Under the pieces are notes generated by a model, which did no database searches, was not told the origin of the DNA, and saw only the letters and a list, made by a program, of their open reading frames with translations. Below, in pieces: positions 25,158 through 34,016 of a stretch of DNA of 64,000 nucleotides. A program made the position numbers and the translations under genes. This stretch comes from Algibacillus agarilyticus (lineage in GTDB: Bacteria; Pseudomonadota; Gammaproteobacteria; Enterobacterales; Alteromonadaceae). How positions within the stretch are numbered: the first letter of the stretch is position 1; the number at the start of each line of letters is the position of its first letter. Where the stretch lies: positions 1-64,000 of the forward strand of contig NZ_QMED01000013.1 in assembly GCF_003286125.1 (NCBI RefSeq), in the 5' to 3' direction.

Positions 25158-28019
25158 ATGAAATTACCTAATTTTACTTTAACAACACTTAGCTTGTGCA
25201 TGGTAATGCATACAGCTAGCGCACAGCTTCTTGAAAAACAACAAATAGAAAATGGAACTTTATTACCTGGTTATACGGGTATCGTTGCTAGCCCGTTTAA
25301 TGGTGTTGCCGCTTACGGAAATGGCGATGGCGCCGAATTAACAGCTGCATTATCGAATGTACCGGGACAATTTAGATTAGATGTACGCGGCGCGAGTAGC
25401 GCTAACAGCGCTGCCGGTATGAGCGTTTATTTGGGCGGTAAAAAAATTGGCGGACTCAGTTTTAGCGGGACATCGCCGAGCGTTCAAAGTATTAGCTTTT
25501 CACTTGATGAACAGCCAGCTAATAGCAATATTACTTTCAAATTAGAATCGGATAATGGCAGTAACGATACCTTTTTAGATTGGTATGAATTACATCATGA
25601 AGGTGATATCCCACCTCCACCTCCAGCGCCTATTTTACCTGATGAAGGTTCATATGATTCAGGTGTGTATCGCAACATGTTTAATGAGTTAGGTTACTCA
25701 CAAGCTGAAGTCAAAGCTAAATTAAATGCCGTTTACGACCAATTATTCCATTCAACAGATTTAGAGAATGAAGCAATTTTTATCCCGGTTGGCGATGACA
25801 TGGCTTACATCTGGGATGTGGGTAATAACGATGTACGTTCAGAAGGTATGTCGTACGGTATGATGATGGCGCTCCAAATGGATCGCAAAGACGATTTCGA
25901 TAAATTATGGAAATGGGCGAATACCTATTCGCTTAACAAGAGCGGCAACAATAAAGGTTACTTTGCTTGGAAAGTGAGCACGTCAGGTCAAATTCAAGAT
26001 GCGGCACCGGCGCCAGATGGCGAAGAATATTTTGTAACCGCTCTGTTTTTTGCTGCGCATCGTTGGGGTAATGGCGACGGTATTTATAATTATGAAGCTG
26101 AAGCTAATCAAATTTTGCGTGATATGTTTGGTAATGGCGAAACACGTTATAACAATGATGGTCAGCTAGAAGAATATAGCTTGTTTAATCATGCTGAAAA
26201 GCAGATTGTTTTCTCACCCGCAACACCAACCGATCGTAACTGGACTGATACGTCTTATCACTTACCCGCATTTTATGAGTTATGGGCTAAGTGGGCCGAT
26301 AATAACAATGCATTTTGGTCTGAAATTGCGACGGTTTCACGTCAACACTTTAAAGATGCCGCAGATCCAACTACAGGTTTAACGCCGGATTATGCTTATT
26401 TTGATGGCACGCCACATGGTGATTTCCAACATTGGAAAGATACCTTCCAATATGATGCATGGCGCGTGATCAGCAATGTCGCGATGGATTATGCATGGTG
26501 GCAAAAAGATGCTTGGCAAGTAACACAAGCAACACGTTTACAAAGCTTCTTTAAAAGTGAAGGCGTTGATTCGTATTCAAGTTTATACGAGTTAAATGGT
26601 GTGCCGTACGAGAATAATTCAGACCATTCTCCTGGTTTAGTGGCGATGAATGCCGTAGCGAGTTTAGCGTCAAATAGCTCAGATGCCTGGGAATTTGTTG
26701 ATGCGTTATGGAACACGCCAACACCAGAAGGTAAGTATCGTTATTATGATGGCTGCTTATATATGTTTGGTATGTTAGCGATGAGTGGTGAGTATCGTAT
26801 TTATTGCCCTGATGGTGAGTGTGATACGGTTACTACGCCAGTTGACCCACTACCTGGTGGTAACAACGCGCCTGTTGCCAACAATGATTCAGCAACAACG
26901 GATCAAGATTCGTCAGTGACTAAAAATGTAGTCGCGAATGACAGTGATGCGGATGGAGATGTGTTATCGATTACGACTTATAGCCAAGCCGGTAACGGTA
27001 GTGTTTCGCAAAATGGTAACAGCTTAGTTTATTCACCTAATGGCGGTTATACAGGCACCGACAGCTTTACTTATAAAGTAACAGACGGTACTGCTCAAAG
27101 TAATACCGCAACGGTAAACGTGACGGTGAATTCAACGGATACTGATCCGGTTGACCCGGTTGATCCAATCGACCCAGTTGACCCAGTTGACCCAGTTGAA
27201 GGTACTGAGCTTGAATTTGTACAAATGGAATCGGGTGTTATCTCACCGTCTTATCGTCAACCTATTACTAACCCTTTTGCCGGCGCTATTTTATATGGTA
27301 ATGGCGAGCAAGTTTCGTTTGCAACCAATAACTTATCAGCGGGTGATTACACCGTTGTGATTAATGGTTCATCGAGCAATAGCTCTGAAGCCGGAATCAG
27401 TGTTTACGCGGATAATAACAAAGTAGGTGAAACTTCGTTTAGTGGCACAACTCGGGCTGAAAAATCGGTTAGCTTTACATTATCTAGCTCGGCGAGCACG
27501 TTAACGTTTAAACTAGAATCAGACGTTGGCCAAAACGATACGTTGTTAGATTGGTATAAATTGTTCAGTGGCTCTGCGGATGGTGGTGATACAACAACAC
27601 CAGAAACGCCTGATACAACCGGTCGTGAGTTAATTCCGGGTACGGTTCAAGCGGAAGATTTTACAAGCGAAAGTGGTACGCAAACGGAAAACACGCAAGA
27701 TAATGGCGGTGGCTTGAATGTGGGTTACATCCAAAATGGCGATAACCTTGAGTTTGCTGTGAATGTTGCCACGTCAGGTACGTATCGTATTGAAGCGCGT
27801 GTTGCGTCTAATACAAACGGTGGCCTGATCGGATTCTTGCTTAATGGCAGTAACGATTTAGGTTCGGTGAGTGTGAGTAATACGGGCGGCTGGCAAAACT
27901 GGCAAACCGTGACGACAACCGTTACGTTAACGGCAGGTAATCACACATTGAAAACTAACTTTACCGGTAGTGGTAATTACCTTTTCAACGTTAATTACTT
28001 CACGTTTGTTAAGTTATAA
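25158..28019 (+). CDS. Secreted GH8 xylanase/oligoxylanase (Rex-like) with CBM6
   Basis: 953 aa. Signal peptide 1-22. Residues 28-147: uncharacterised beta-rich module M1. Residues 163-555: glycoside hydrolase family 8, closest to reducing-end xylose-releasing exo-oligoxylanases, with general-acid Glu229 (NDVRSEGMSYGMMMAL), SYHLPAFYELWAKW and probable base Asp433 (YDAWRV). Residues 571-660: cadherin/Ig-like domain (DSDADGD, GTDSFTYKVTDG). Then a Pro-Asp repeat linker of DPV units, module M2 (about 684-801), clearly homologous to M1, and a C-terminal CBM6 (about 824-953). It would attack plant or algal xylan-type oligosaccharides outside the cell. Confidence 0.92.
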   Translation: MKLPNFTLTTLSLCMVMHTASAQLLEKQQIENGTLLPGYTGIVASPFNGVAAYGNGDGAELTAALSNVPGQFRLDVRGASSANSAAGMSVYLGGKKIGGLSFSGTSPSVQSISFSLDEQPANSNITFKLESDNGSNDTFLDWYELHHEGDIPPPPPAPILPDEGSYDSGVYRNMFNELGYSQAEVKAKLNAVYDQLFHSTDLENEAIFIPVGDDMAYIWDVGNNDVRSEGMSYGMMMALQMDRKDDFDKLWKWANTYSLNKSGNNKGYFAWKVSTSGQIQDAAPAPDGEEYFVTALFFAAHRWGNGDGIYNYEAEANQILRDMFGNGETRYNNDGQLEEYSLFNHAEKQIVFSPATPTDRNWTDTSYHLPAFYELWAKWADNNNAFWSEIATVSRQHFKDAADPTTGLTPDYAYFDGTPHGDFQHWKDTFQYDAWRVISNVAMDYAWWQKDAWQVTQATRLQSFFKSEGVDSYSSLYELNGVPYENNSDHSPGLVAMNAVASLASNSSDAWEFVDALWNTPTPEGKYRYYDGCLYMFGMLAMSGEYRIYCPDGECDTVTTPVDPLPGGNNAPVANNDSATTDQDSSVTKNVVANDSDADGDVLSITTYSQAGNGSVSQNGNSLVYSPNGGYTGTDSFTYKVTDGTAQSNTATVNVTVNSTDTDPVDPVDPIDPVDPVDPVEGTELEFVQMESGVISPSYRQPITNPFAGAILYGNGEQVSFATNNLSAGDYTVVINGSSSNSSEAGISVYADNNKVGETSFSGTTRAEKSVSFTLSSSASTLTFKLESDVGQNDTLLDWYKLFSGSADGGDTTTPETPDTTGRELIPGTVQAEDFTSESGTQTENTQDNGGGLNVGYIQNGDNLEFAVNVATSGTYRIEARVASNTNGGLIGFLLNGSNDLGSVSVSNTGGWQNWQTVTTTVTLTAGNHTLKTNFTGSGNYLFNVNYFTFVKL
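25242..25598 (+). other. GH8 protein module M1 (copy 1 of duplicated module)
   Basis: Opens QIENGTLLPGYTGIVASPF and ends FKLESDNGSNDTFLDWYEL. The matching positions in M2 include ASPFNG/TNPFAG, YGNG, GMSVY/GISVY, FSGT, FKLESD, NDT and LDWY. A carbohydrate-binding-like beta-sandwich is likely. Confidence 0.7.
27124..27200 (+). repeat. Pro-Asp-Val repeat linker in the GH8 gene
   Basis: Tandem GTTGACCCA-type units encode DPVDPVDPIDPVDPV between the cadherin-like domain and M2. Confidence 0.8.
27207..27563 (+). other. GH8 protein module M2 (copy 2 of duplicated module)
   Basis: Aligns with M1 over the full length without large gaps; ends FKLESDVGQNDTLLDWYKL. Confidence 0.7.
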
Positions 28020-28085
28020 GCAGTAACTCATGTAACTTATTCATCTCTTAGTTTAACTGCGGTTATTTTGGAGAGGTTTAGTATT

Positions 28086-28118
28086 TATCACCTGACGGCC
28101 TTTAGCCGTGGGGTGATA
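28086..28118. other. Strong hairpin downstream of the GH8 gene
   Basis: TATCACC and GGGTGATA outer arms plus GACGGC and GCCGTG inner arms; no T-run. Confidence 0.6.
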
Positions 28119-28147
28119 AGTGAAAAAGCATGAGAAGCTAGTAAACA

Positions 28148-28187
28148 AAAAGGGGCGCTTGGATTTAAACAAGCCGCCCCTTTTTTG
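28148..28187 (+). terminator. Terminator downstream of the GH8 gene
   Basis: AAGGGGCG and CGCCCCTT arms, with inner CTTG and CAAG pairing, then a T-run. Also faces the convergent methyltransferase gene. Confidence 0.85.
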
Positions 28188-28192
28188 ATCTT

Positions 28193-28213
28193 ATACCCAA
28201 GTCACTTGGGTAT
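28193..28213. repeat. Perfect palindrome around CAAGTCACTTG
   Basis: Arms ATACCCAAG and CTTGGGTAT. Lies between convergent genes. Related palindromes occur near 3291, 42794 and 52216. Confidence 0.8.
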
Positions 28214-28231
28214 ATATTCCGTTAATTCGTT

Positions 28232-28735
28232 TTATACTTTTGCTTTGTTGTTTGTATCGCGGCTTGCTTCAATAAGCTGTGGACTATAGTTAGCTAACCC
28301 TGATTTAGCTAAGCGATCATAGAGCAATACATTTACCGTGGCCGCTAAGTTCATGCAACCTACAGTGGGCACATAAACCACATCTTGACACCAATCTAAC
28401 ACTTCTTGACTAACCGAACCGTCTTCTGGTCCAAACACGTAAAATGCATTGTCGGGGTGTTTATAATCGATTAACGGTTTGGCTCCTTCAACAAACTCAA
28501 TGGCAACCGGTGTTGCACCTAATGGAATAACTTGCTTTAAATCCGGTACGCCAATAAGCGGAATACGTTGATATACCTTTTGCGTGTCGGTTTTAAACTC
28601 ACGCGCTTTGTCGTATCGTCGGCCAGTGTAGAAGACAGAATTAACTTGGTAGCAACCAGCTGCTCGCATAATACTGCCCACATTTTCAGGACTTTTGGGA
28701 TTGAGTAAGCCAACACAGGCAAATTGATTGTTCAT
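28232..28735 (-). CDS. SPOUT (TrmH-family) RNA methyltransferase
   Basis: 167 aa, a compact SpoU-type methyltransferase without an N-terminal L30-like domain. Motif 1 is NPKSPENVGSIMRAAGCY, motif 2 FYVFGPEDGSV and motif 3 VGCMNLAATVNVLLYDRL, which together form the knotted SAM site. The RNA target is not deducible. Start ATG at 28735 follows AAGAGACCTT. It lies 16 bp after the TauE-like gene and is probably in the same transcript. Confidence 0.9.
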   Translation of the reverse strand: MNNQFACVGLLNPKSPENVGSIMRAAGCYQVNSVFYTGRRYDKAREFKTDTQKVYQRIPLIGVPDLKQVIPLGATPVAIEFVEGAKPLIDYKHPDNAFYVFGPEDGSVSQEVLDWCQDVVYVPTVGCMNLAATVNVLLYDRLAKSGLANYSPQLIEASRDTNNKAKV

Positions 28736-28751
28736 AAGGTCTCTTAAAGAA

Positions 28752-29675
28752 TCATTGAAATAAAGTGTGAATATAACGAGGTATAGAGGATGTACTTATA
28801 CCCACAATCAGTATCCAGAGTGCAAAGAATATTTTTAGGCGTCGAGCCGATAAGGCCGCAACTAGTTTGCGAGCGACAAAACCGCCAATCACAGCGCCAG
28901 GGCCGGCAAACAGTATGACTTGCCAGTAATATTCGGGGGCAATAAACCAATGTTGAGGGGTGCTTGCCCAAACGGTAAAGGCTGAAATAACAACGGCCGT
29001 TGCCACCGCGAGCGTCACTTCGTAGCGGCGGACGATCAAGTAAATAGCCACAAGCTCGCCAACACCAACAGAGAGCCAAGCGGTAATTAACCCGCCAACA
29101 TAACTAATCGCGGCTAGTGCGATAATATCCAATGGCCGTAATTTTTTTTGTACATGCCCAGCATTTATTAAATAAACAGAGGCTAAAATACACACCCCTA
29201 AAAAAATAGAGAATAAACTAAAGGATTCATGTAACGAGGCTGGCGAGTTTAGGTTTAAGCCGTATGTGGTCCATAACCCTAAGATCGATGCGATCGTTGC
29301 GAGGGTAATGATTGGCCAAAAGGCTTGCCAGTTTGAGTCTGTTTTTCGTTCTTTTTGGTAATGGCTATACCAAGCGATTGCCCCTGCGCTCATGCCAAAG
29401 CACTGAATAGTAAAACTGGTTGCAACGGCTTGTGCTTCGCTAAACCCTAATTGATTAAACATTGGGATAAAAACAACCCCGCCGCCTGCACCGGTTGCGT
29501 TGGCAAATGTCGCGCCTAAAATACCTAAAAAGAAAAATGAAAAATAGTCGGTTAAGATAACCAATGTATTAGGGATCGTGGATAAAGTAATGCCCCATAT
29601 AATAAAGAAAACCGCGATTATATTGGCGCGGTTTGTATGAAAGGGCAGAGCTGTTATTTTGTACTGTGTTTTCAA
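28752..29675 (-). CDS. TauE/SafE-family anion exporter
   Basis: 307 aa with eight or nine hydrophobic helices. TauE/SafE markers are FANATGAGGGVVFIPMF near the N-terminus and the second-half repeat GGLITAWLSVGVGELVAIYLIVRR. The family exports sulfite, organosulfonates or related anions. The start is TTG at 29675, needed to include the first helix (NIIAVFFIIWGITLSTI); no nearer ATG exists. The gene ends 16 bp before the methyltransferase and starts 14 bp after the HDOD gene. Confidence 0.85.
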   Translation of the reverse strand: MKTQYKITALPFHTNRANIIAVFFIIWGITLSTIPNTLVILTDYFSFFFLGILGATFANATGAGGGVVFIPMFNQLGFSEAQAVATSFTIQCFGMSAGAIAWYSHYQKERKTDSNWQAFWPIITLATIASILGLWTTYGLNLNSPASLHESFSLFSIFLGVCILASVYLINAGHVQKKLRPLDIIALAAISYVGGLITAWLSVGVGELVAIYLIVRRYEVTLAVATAVVISAFTVWASTPQHWFIAPEYYWQVILFAGPGAVIGGFVARKLVAALSARRLKIFFALWILIVGISTSSIPRYIHTLFQ

Positions 29676-29689
29676 AAATTAATTTCTCG

Positions 29690-30901
29690 TTATGTCTTTC
29701 GCATTTTAAATACGTTCATTTTAGCGAAGTCGATTTTTTGCAATATATTTAGGCTTTCTTGATCCATATTGTACTGCTGTAAAAATGTGTTGGCCTCTTC
29801 AGGCGTTATTTTTTTAGCCGACATTAACAAACGGTATGCCGCGTAACCAAAAGCGCGGTCAGCTATCAACTTTCGAACTTCGAAACTCGATTCACCATTT
29901 AATATTTCAACCGCCGGTATGTGCACGCAATTTAATGAATCGATGGCACTTTCGAGTAAACTGGGTGCAAAATGATAAAGTTTATAAATAACATCAGAAC
30001 CCGGCTCGTATTTATCGAGTACTGAGAGTTTAAAGTCGTCTTTTAATGTCATTGCTTTATTGTGCGCTGCTAGTTTAGCTTTTTTAGCTTCTGCGGTGAA
30101 CAAATTTAAAAAAACCATATAAGGCAATAAGGCAAATGAGTTGGTTAAAAATGCGTGTTGAGCATTAAGGTTATGATGTTCGGCTAATTTGAAGGCCGCG
30201 ATAGCACTAATTTGTTGGAGCTTCATTAGTCGGCTCCACATCTCTTTGGCTAAGCCAGAATGTTGCTTAAAGTTATGTTCGAGTATTAAGCGCGGGAATA
30301 GGGCACTGGCATTGTTGGCGCCTAATATGTTAACGGCTTGTTTGCTATCGGTTGCTTCGGGCGCAGCGGTCGCATTTAAGTCGGCTCTCACGGTTGCTGA
30401 ATTAGCCAAGCGGATATAATCTTTGCTTATCCAATCACATGTATCGATTAATTCTGCGTATTGATTAATGGATAGTTTTTCTGATCCTAAAGCCGAGCAT
30501 ATGCGTTTGTAGTGCCCAAGATCTTTAACATCGGCTAAATACTTCAAAGGCTTGCTGATCACTTTATCTAAATTATGTTGTAGCATTAAATCAATACTGC
30601 GATACACGGTATTGATTTTATCTTGGTGATGTTGGCGCTCTAGTTGACGTTTACGTATGGCTTCTATTTCAACTTCTAACCGAACGCGGTTATTTTCCTC
30701 TTGTTCAGCTTGGTCTATTTCTGTTGCTTTTGGCATACCGAAGGCCAGAAAGTCAGCGACCAACGCATCATGTGCTGGTAGTTGAAATTCGGGTTTATCG
30801 AGTAATTTCATTGTGTATTCAACTTGAGCACGGCGTACCTTTTTTAAGTTTTCTGGTAAAGGTTTGCTCATGTCGCCATCAAATGGAATATCTTCTATCA
30901 A
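29690..30901 (-). CDS. HDOD-domain protein
   Basis: 403 aa, starting at TTG 30901 after GAGGAAATAGCA. Residues about 60-110 are charged and coiled-coil-like (EQEENNRVRLEVEIEAIRK). From about 125 an HDOD-like domain can be seen (LGSEKLSINQYAELIDTCDWISKDYIRLANSATVR, then LGANNASALFPRLILE). The HD-type metal ligands appear to be absent, as usual for HDOD proteins, which act in signalling rather than phosphohydrolysis. It is the first gene of a likely HDOD-TauE-methyltransferase transcript. Confidence 0.8.
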   Translation of the reverse strand: MIEDIPFDGDMSKPLPENLKKVRRAQVEYTMKLLDKPEFQLPAHDALVADFLAFGMPKATEIDQAEQEENNRVRLEVEIEAIRKRQLERQHHQDKINTVYRSIDLMLQHNLDKVISKPLKYLADVKDLGHYKRICSALGSEKLSINQYAELIDTCDWISKDYIRLANSATVRADLNATAAPEATDSKQAVNILGANNASALFPRLILEHNFKQHSGLAKEMWSRLMKLQQISAIAAFKLAEHHNLNAQHAFLTNSFALLPYMVFLNLFTAEAKKAKLAAHNKAMTLKDDFKLSVLDKYEPGSDVIYKLYHFAPSLLESAIDSLNCVHIPAVEILNGESSFEVRKLIADRAFGYAAYRLLMSAKKITPEEANTFLQQYNMDQESLNILQKIDFAKMNVFKMRKT

Positions 30902-30960
30902 TGCTATTTCCTCATTATGCCTACGGTGAACATTAACGTTATTTCTGTGCTATTTAAGCA

Positions 30961-31341
30961 CTATTTTAATTCTAGCAGAGTTTGCATTTTACTGATCTGC
31001 TTGCACACACTCTCTTTTTTACTGTCGTTTAATACCGGATGCAAGTAAGAATTTCCGCACCACTCTTTTTGGAACGCCAGCGTTGATTGTTTGCTTTGCG
31101 CGACTTCTTCAATGTAATAGCGCTCAACGTCTTTGATGTCGCTCAAGCCATTAAGTAAGTTGCTTTTTATTTGTTTCGGACTAATTGAGAGTGTTTTTGG
31201 CGATGCGGCTTTGGCTGCCGCCATTGAATCGTCAATGGTGTTGTCAAAAAAGGATTGGATCTCCTGCTTTATTTCTGGGGTATTCCATGCGGTGTGCGCG
31301 CCTGCTAAGACGATAACCCAAAACAAGAACTTTCTAAGCAT
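30961..31341 (-). CDS. Small protein with N-terminal hydrophobic segment, unknown function
   Basis: 126 aa from the ATG at 31341 (TTGGA upstream; TTG at 31353 is an alternative). Residues 1-16 form a signal peptide or anchor (MLRKFLFWVIVLAGAH). The rest is helical and charged with two Cys (EWCGNSY, ESVCKQIS), as in small periplasmic helical proteins. No family recognised. It lies 60 bp upstream of the HDOD gene on the same strand and divergent from ccoG. Confidence 0.6.
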   Translation of the reverse strand: MLRKFLFWVIVLAGAHTAWNTPEIKQEIQSFFDNTIDDSMAAAKAASPKTLSISPKQIKSNLLNGLSDIKDVERYYIEEVAQSKQSTLAFQKEWCGNSYLHPVLNDSKKESVCKQISKMQTLLELK

Positions 31342-31459
31342 AATATTTTCCAAATTAAATAATTGATCTCACGCATAATTTGCTTGAATAAAGGTTCTTT
31401 GTCATTCGCTGAACACGTTATACTAATAAACTAGATTTAACACGATGAGCTAGCAAACT

Positions 31460-32875
31460 GTGCAAGAGAGTAATAGGGTAAAACCCCAAAAGATAAAAAT
31501 TCATCAGCCTAAAACCCCAAATGATCACTTTAGTGCGCGCAATCGAATTTACGTTCGAGCCGTAAAAGGACTATACCAAACTGTGCGTCGAAGAATGGGT
31601 ATGGTCTTTATGGCCGCTTTTATGATTTTACCTTGGCTAGAGTATAACGGTAACCAAGCCGTATTATTTGATCTTTCTGAACAAAAATTCAACATCTTTG
31701 CATTATCTCTTTGGCCGCAAGATCTCACGTTGCTTGCTTGGCTGTTTATTATTGCGGCTTTTGCGTTGTTTTTTATCACCACATTTGCAGGGCGAGTTTG
31801 GTGTGGTTACTTATGTCCACAAACGGTTTGGACGTTTATTTTTATTTGGTTTGAAGAACGCTTTGAAGGCACACGCCATCAGCGTATGAAGCTTGACCAA
31901 ATGCCGAATAGCCTTAACAAAATAGCGCGTAAAACAGCGAAGCATACGTCTTGGGTTCTATTTTCTTTATATACGGCGCTTACCTTTGTTGGCTATTTTA
32001 GTCCGATTGATTTATTGATTTTAGATTTCTTTACGTTAGAAGCCAGCTTTGTATTAACCTTGTGGGTGCTCTTTTTTGCGGCTTGCACCTATGGTAATGC
32101 GGGTTGGATGCGCGAAATCATGTGCACGCATATTTGTCCTTATGCGCGTTTTCAGTCAGCTATGTTTGATAAAGACACTTTTACGGTTTCTTATGACGCC
32201 ACGCGAGGGGAGTCTCGCGGGCCAAGAGGCCGCAAGCAAGACCCTAAAGCGTTGGGACTCGGTGATTGTATTGACTGTAATTTATGTGTTCAAGTTTGCC
32301 CAACCGGCATTGATATTCGCAATGGCTTGCAGTACGAATGCATTAATTGCGGTGCCTGTATTGATGCATGTGACGGTGTAATGGACAAAATGAACTATAA
32401 AAAAGGTTTAATTAGTTACACAACCGAGCGACAATTGTCGGGTGGTAAAACGCATATACTTCGCAGTAAATTAGCCGGATATGCTTTAGTTTTGATTACC
32501 ATGCTTGGATTATTTAGTTACGAATTAGCGACACGTACACCGATTGATTTAGATATATTGCGTGACCGTGGGCGATTATACAAAGAGTTATTTACAGGTG
32601 AGATGGAAAACTCTTATACGTTAAAAATATTAAATAAGTCACAGATTGCTGCCGAGTATAAATTTACAACCGCGCATCTACCTAATGTTAAATGGCAGGG
32701 TGAGCAGTCTATTTTTATAGACGCTGGAGAAGCCGCAGTGATGACAATTAGTTTAGTGGCAAGCCCAGACGATTTAGCTGAGCAGATAACTGAATTTGAT
32801 TTTGTTGTGACGGCTTATTTTGAAGATGGTTCACGCGTGAGTTTGACGCATGAAAGTCGATTTTTTAAACGCTAA
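31460..32875 (+). CDS. ccoG: Cytochrome cbb3 oxidase accessory protein CcoG
   Basis: 471 aa, GTG start. This membrane iron-sulfur protein (RdxA/FixG) is proposed to reduce copper during cbb3-oxidase assembly. Hydrophobic helices surround WCGYLCPQTVW, then the two [4Fe-4S] motifs CIDCNLCVQVCPTG and CINCGACIDACDG occur around residues 275-310. The C-terminal FixG Ig-like domain (ENSYTLKILNKSQ) is complete. No ccoNOPQ genes are in the window. The gene is followed by srkA after 65 bp. Confidence 0.94.
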   Translation: MQESNRVKPQKIKIHQPKTPNDHFSARNRIYVRAVKGLYQTVRRRMGMVFMAAFMILPWLEYNGNQAVLFDLSEQKFNIFALSLWPQDLTLLAWLFIIAAFALFFITTFAGRVWCGYLCPQTVWTFIFIWFEERFEGTRHQRMKLDQMPNSLNKIARKTAKHTSWVLFSLYTALTFVGYFSPIDLLILDFFTLEASFVLTLWVLFFAACTYGNAGWMREIMCTHICPYARFQSAMFDKDTFTVSYDATRGESRGPRGRKQDPKALGLGDCIDCNLCVQVCPTGIDIRNGLQYECINCGACIDACDGVMDKMNYKKGLISYTTERQLSGGKTHILRSKLAGYALVLITMLGLFSYELATRTPIDLDILRDRGRLYKELFTGEMENSYTLKILNKSQIAAEYKFTTAHLPNVKWQGEQSIFIDAGEAAVMTISLVASPDDLAEQITEFDFVVTAYFEDGSRVSLTHESRFFKR

Positions 32876-32940
32876 CGCAGATGCGCTAACGTATTATTGA
32901 AGTGTACCTAGCGCTGTTAGGTATGCTTAACGAGGTTACT

Positions 32941-33951
32941 TTGACACAAAGCAATGAGTTTGCATTTGAAACACTATCGCCTGATTTGATTTTAGACGCG
33001 ATTGAATCAACGGGAATGTTAGTTGATTCGGGATTGCTAGCGTTAAATAGTTATGAAAACCGAGTTTATCAATTTCGTGCAACCTTAGATAATAAGGTCG
33101 GCGAAGAGAAATTTGTGGTTAAGTTTTACCGACCTTTGCGTTGGCTTGATGAGCAAATTCAAGAAGAGCATGATTTTTCGTTTGCGTTAGATGATGCTGA
33201 GGTGCCAGTGGTTGCGCCAATTAAGATCAACGGCATGAGTTTACATCATTATAAAAATCATCGTTTTGCTTTATACCCTTGCCGTGGGGGGCGAGCCTTT
33301 GAAAACGATAATTTAGATCACCTTGAATGGATGGGGCGTTTTATTGGGCGTATTCATTTAGTGGGTCAGGCGTTTGATTTTAAACACCGCCCAACAATTG
33401 ATACGCAAGCTTATTTACACCGAGCTCGCGCACTTATTCAAGCCTCTAATTTAGTGCCAATGCAACTCGAAACATCGTTTTACACCATACTGGATATGGT
33501 GATTGAGAAAACGCAAAGCTTATATACCACTGATAATATTCAGCCAATTAGCTTACACGGTGATTGCCATGCGGGTAATATTTTATGGACTGACGCTGGG
33601 CCGCACTTTGTTGATTTAGATGATGCCCGCACTGGGCCGGCTATCCAAGATTTATGGATGATGCTATCAGGCCAAGCTTCGCAACAAGAATTACAGCTTG
33701 ATACCATGATTTGCGGTTATGAAGAGTTCTGTTCGTTTAATAAAGCTGAATTGAAGTTAATTGAGCCTCTACGAGCGATGCGCATGGTGCATTATATGGG
33801 CTGGGTTGCACATCGTTGGCAAGATCCGGCTTTTCCGCGCAACTTTTCGTGGTTTCAAGAGCCTAAGTATTGGGAGCAACAGATATTAGCGTTAAAAGAA
33901 CAGTACGCTGAGTTGAATGAGAAGCCAATTCGCTTGCTGTCAGGCTTATAA
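32941..33951 (+). CDS. srkA: Stress response Ser/Thr kinase SrkA (YihE)
   Basis: 336 aa from a TTG at 32941 (GAGG five bases before). This start matches E. coli SrkA, MNNSAFTFQTLHP aligning with TQSNEFAFETLSP; upstream GTG/ATG starts would add up to 13 residues. It has a choline/aminoglycoside-kinase-like fold with LNSYENRVYQF, catalytic LHGDCHAGNILW and metal-binding VDLDDARTGPAIQDLWM. In E. coli SrkA counteracts stress-induced death via the MazF pathway. It is directly upstream of dsbA, exactly as in E. coli yihE-dsbA. Confidence 0.94.
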   Translation: MTQSNEFAFETLSPDLILDAIESTGMLVDSGLLALNSYENRVYQFRATLDNKVGEEKFVVKFYRPLRWLDEQIQEEHDFSFALDDAEVPVVAPIKINGMSLHHYKNHRFALYPCRGGRAFENDNLDHLEWMGRFIGRIHLVGQAFDFKHRPTIDTQAYLHRARALIQASNLVPMQLETSFYTILDMVIEKTQSLYTTDNIQPISLHGDCHAGNILWTDAGPHFVDLDDARTGPAIQDLWMMLSGQASQQELQLDTMICGYEEFCSFNKAELKLIEPLRAMRMVHYMGWVAHRWQDPAFPRNFSWFQEPKYWEQQILALKEQYAELNEKPIRLLSGL

Positions 33952-34016
33952 ATAGATTAACCTAACAAGGTTAATGTTAAAAACCACAAAATTAAAAATA
34001 GATTAAAGGAACAACA

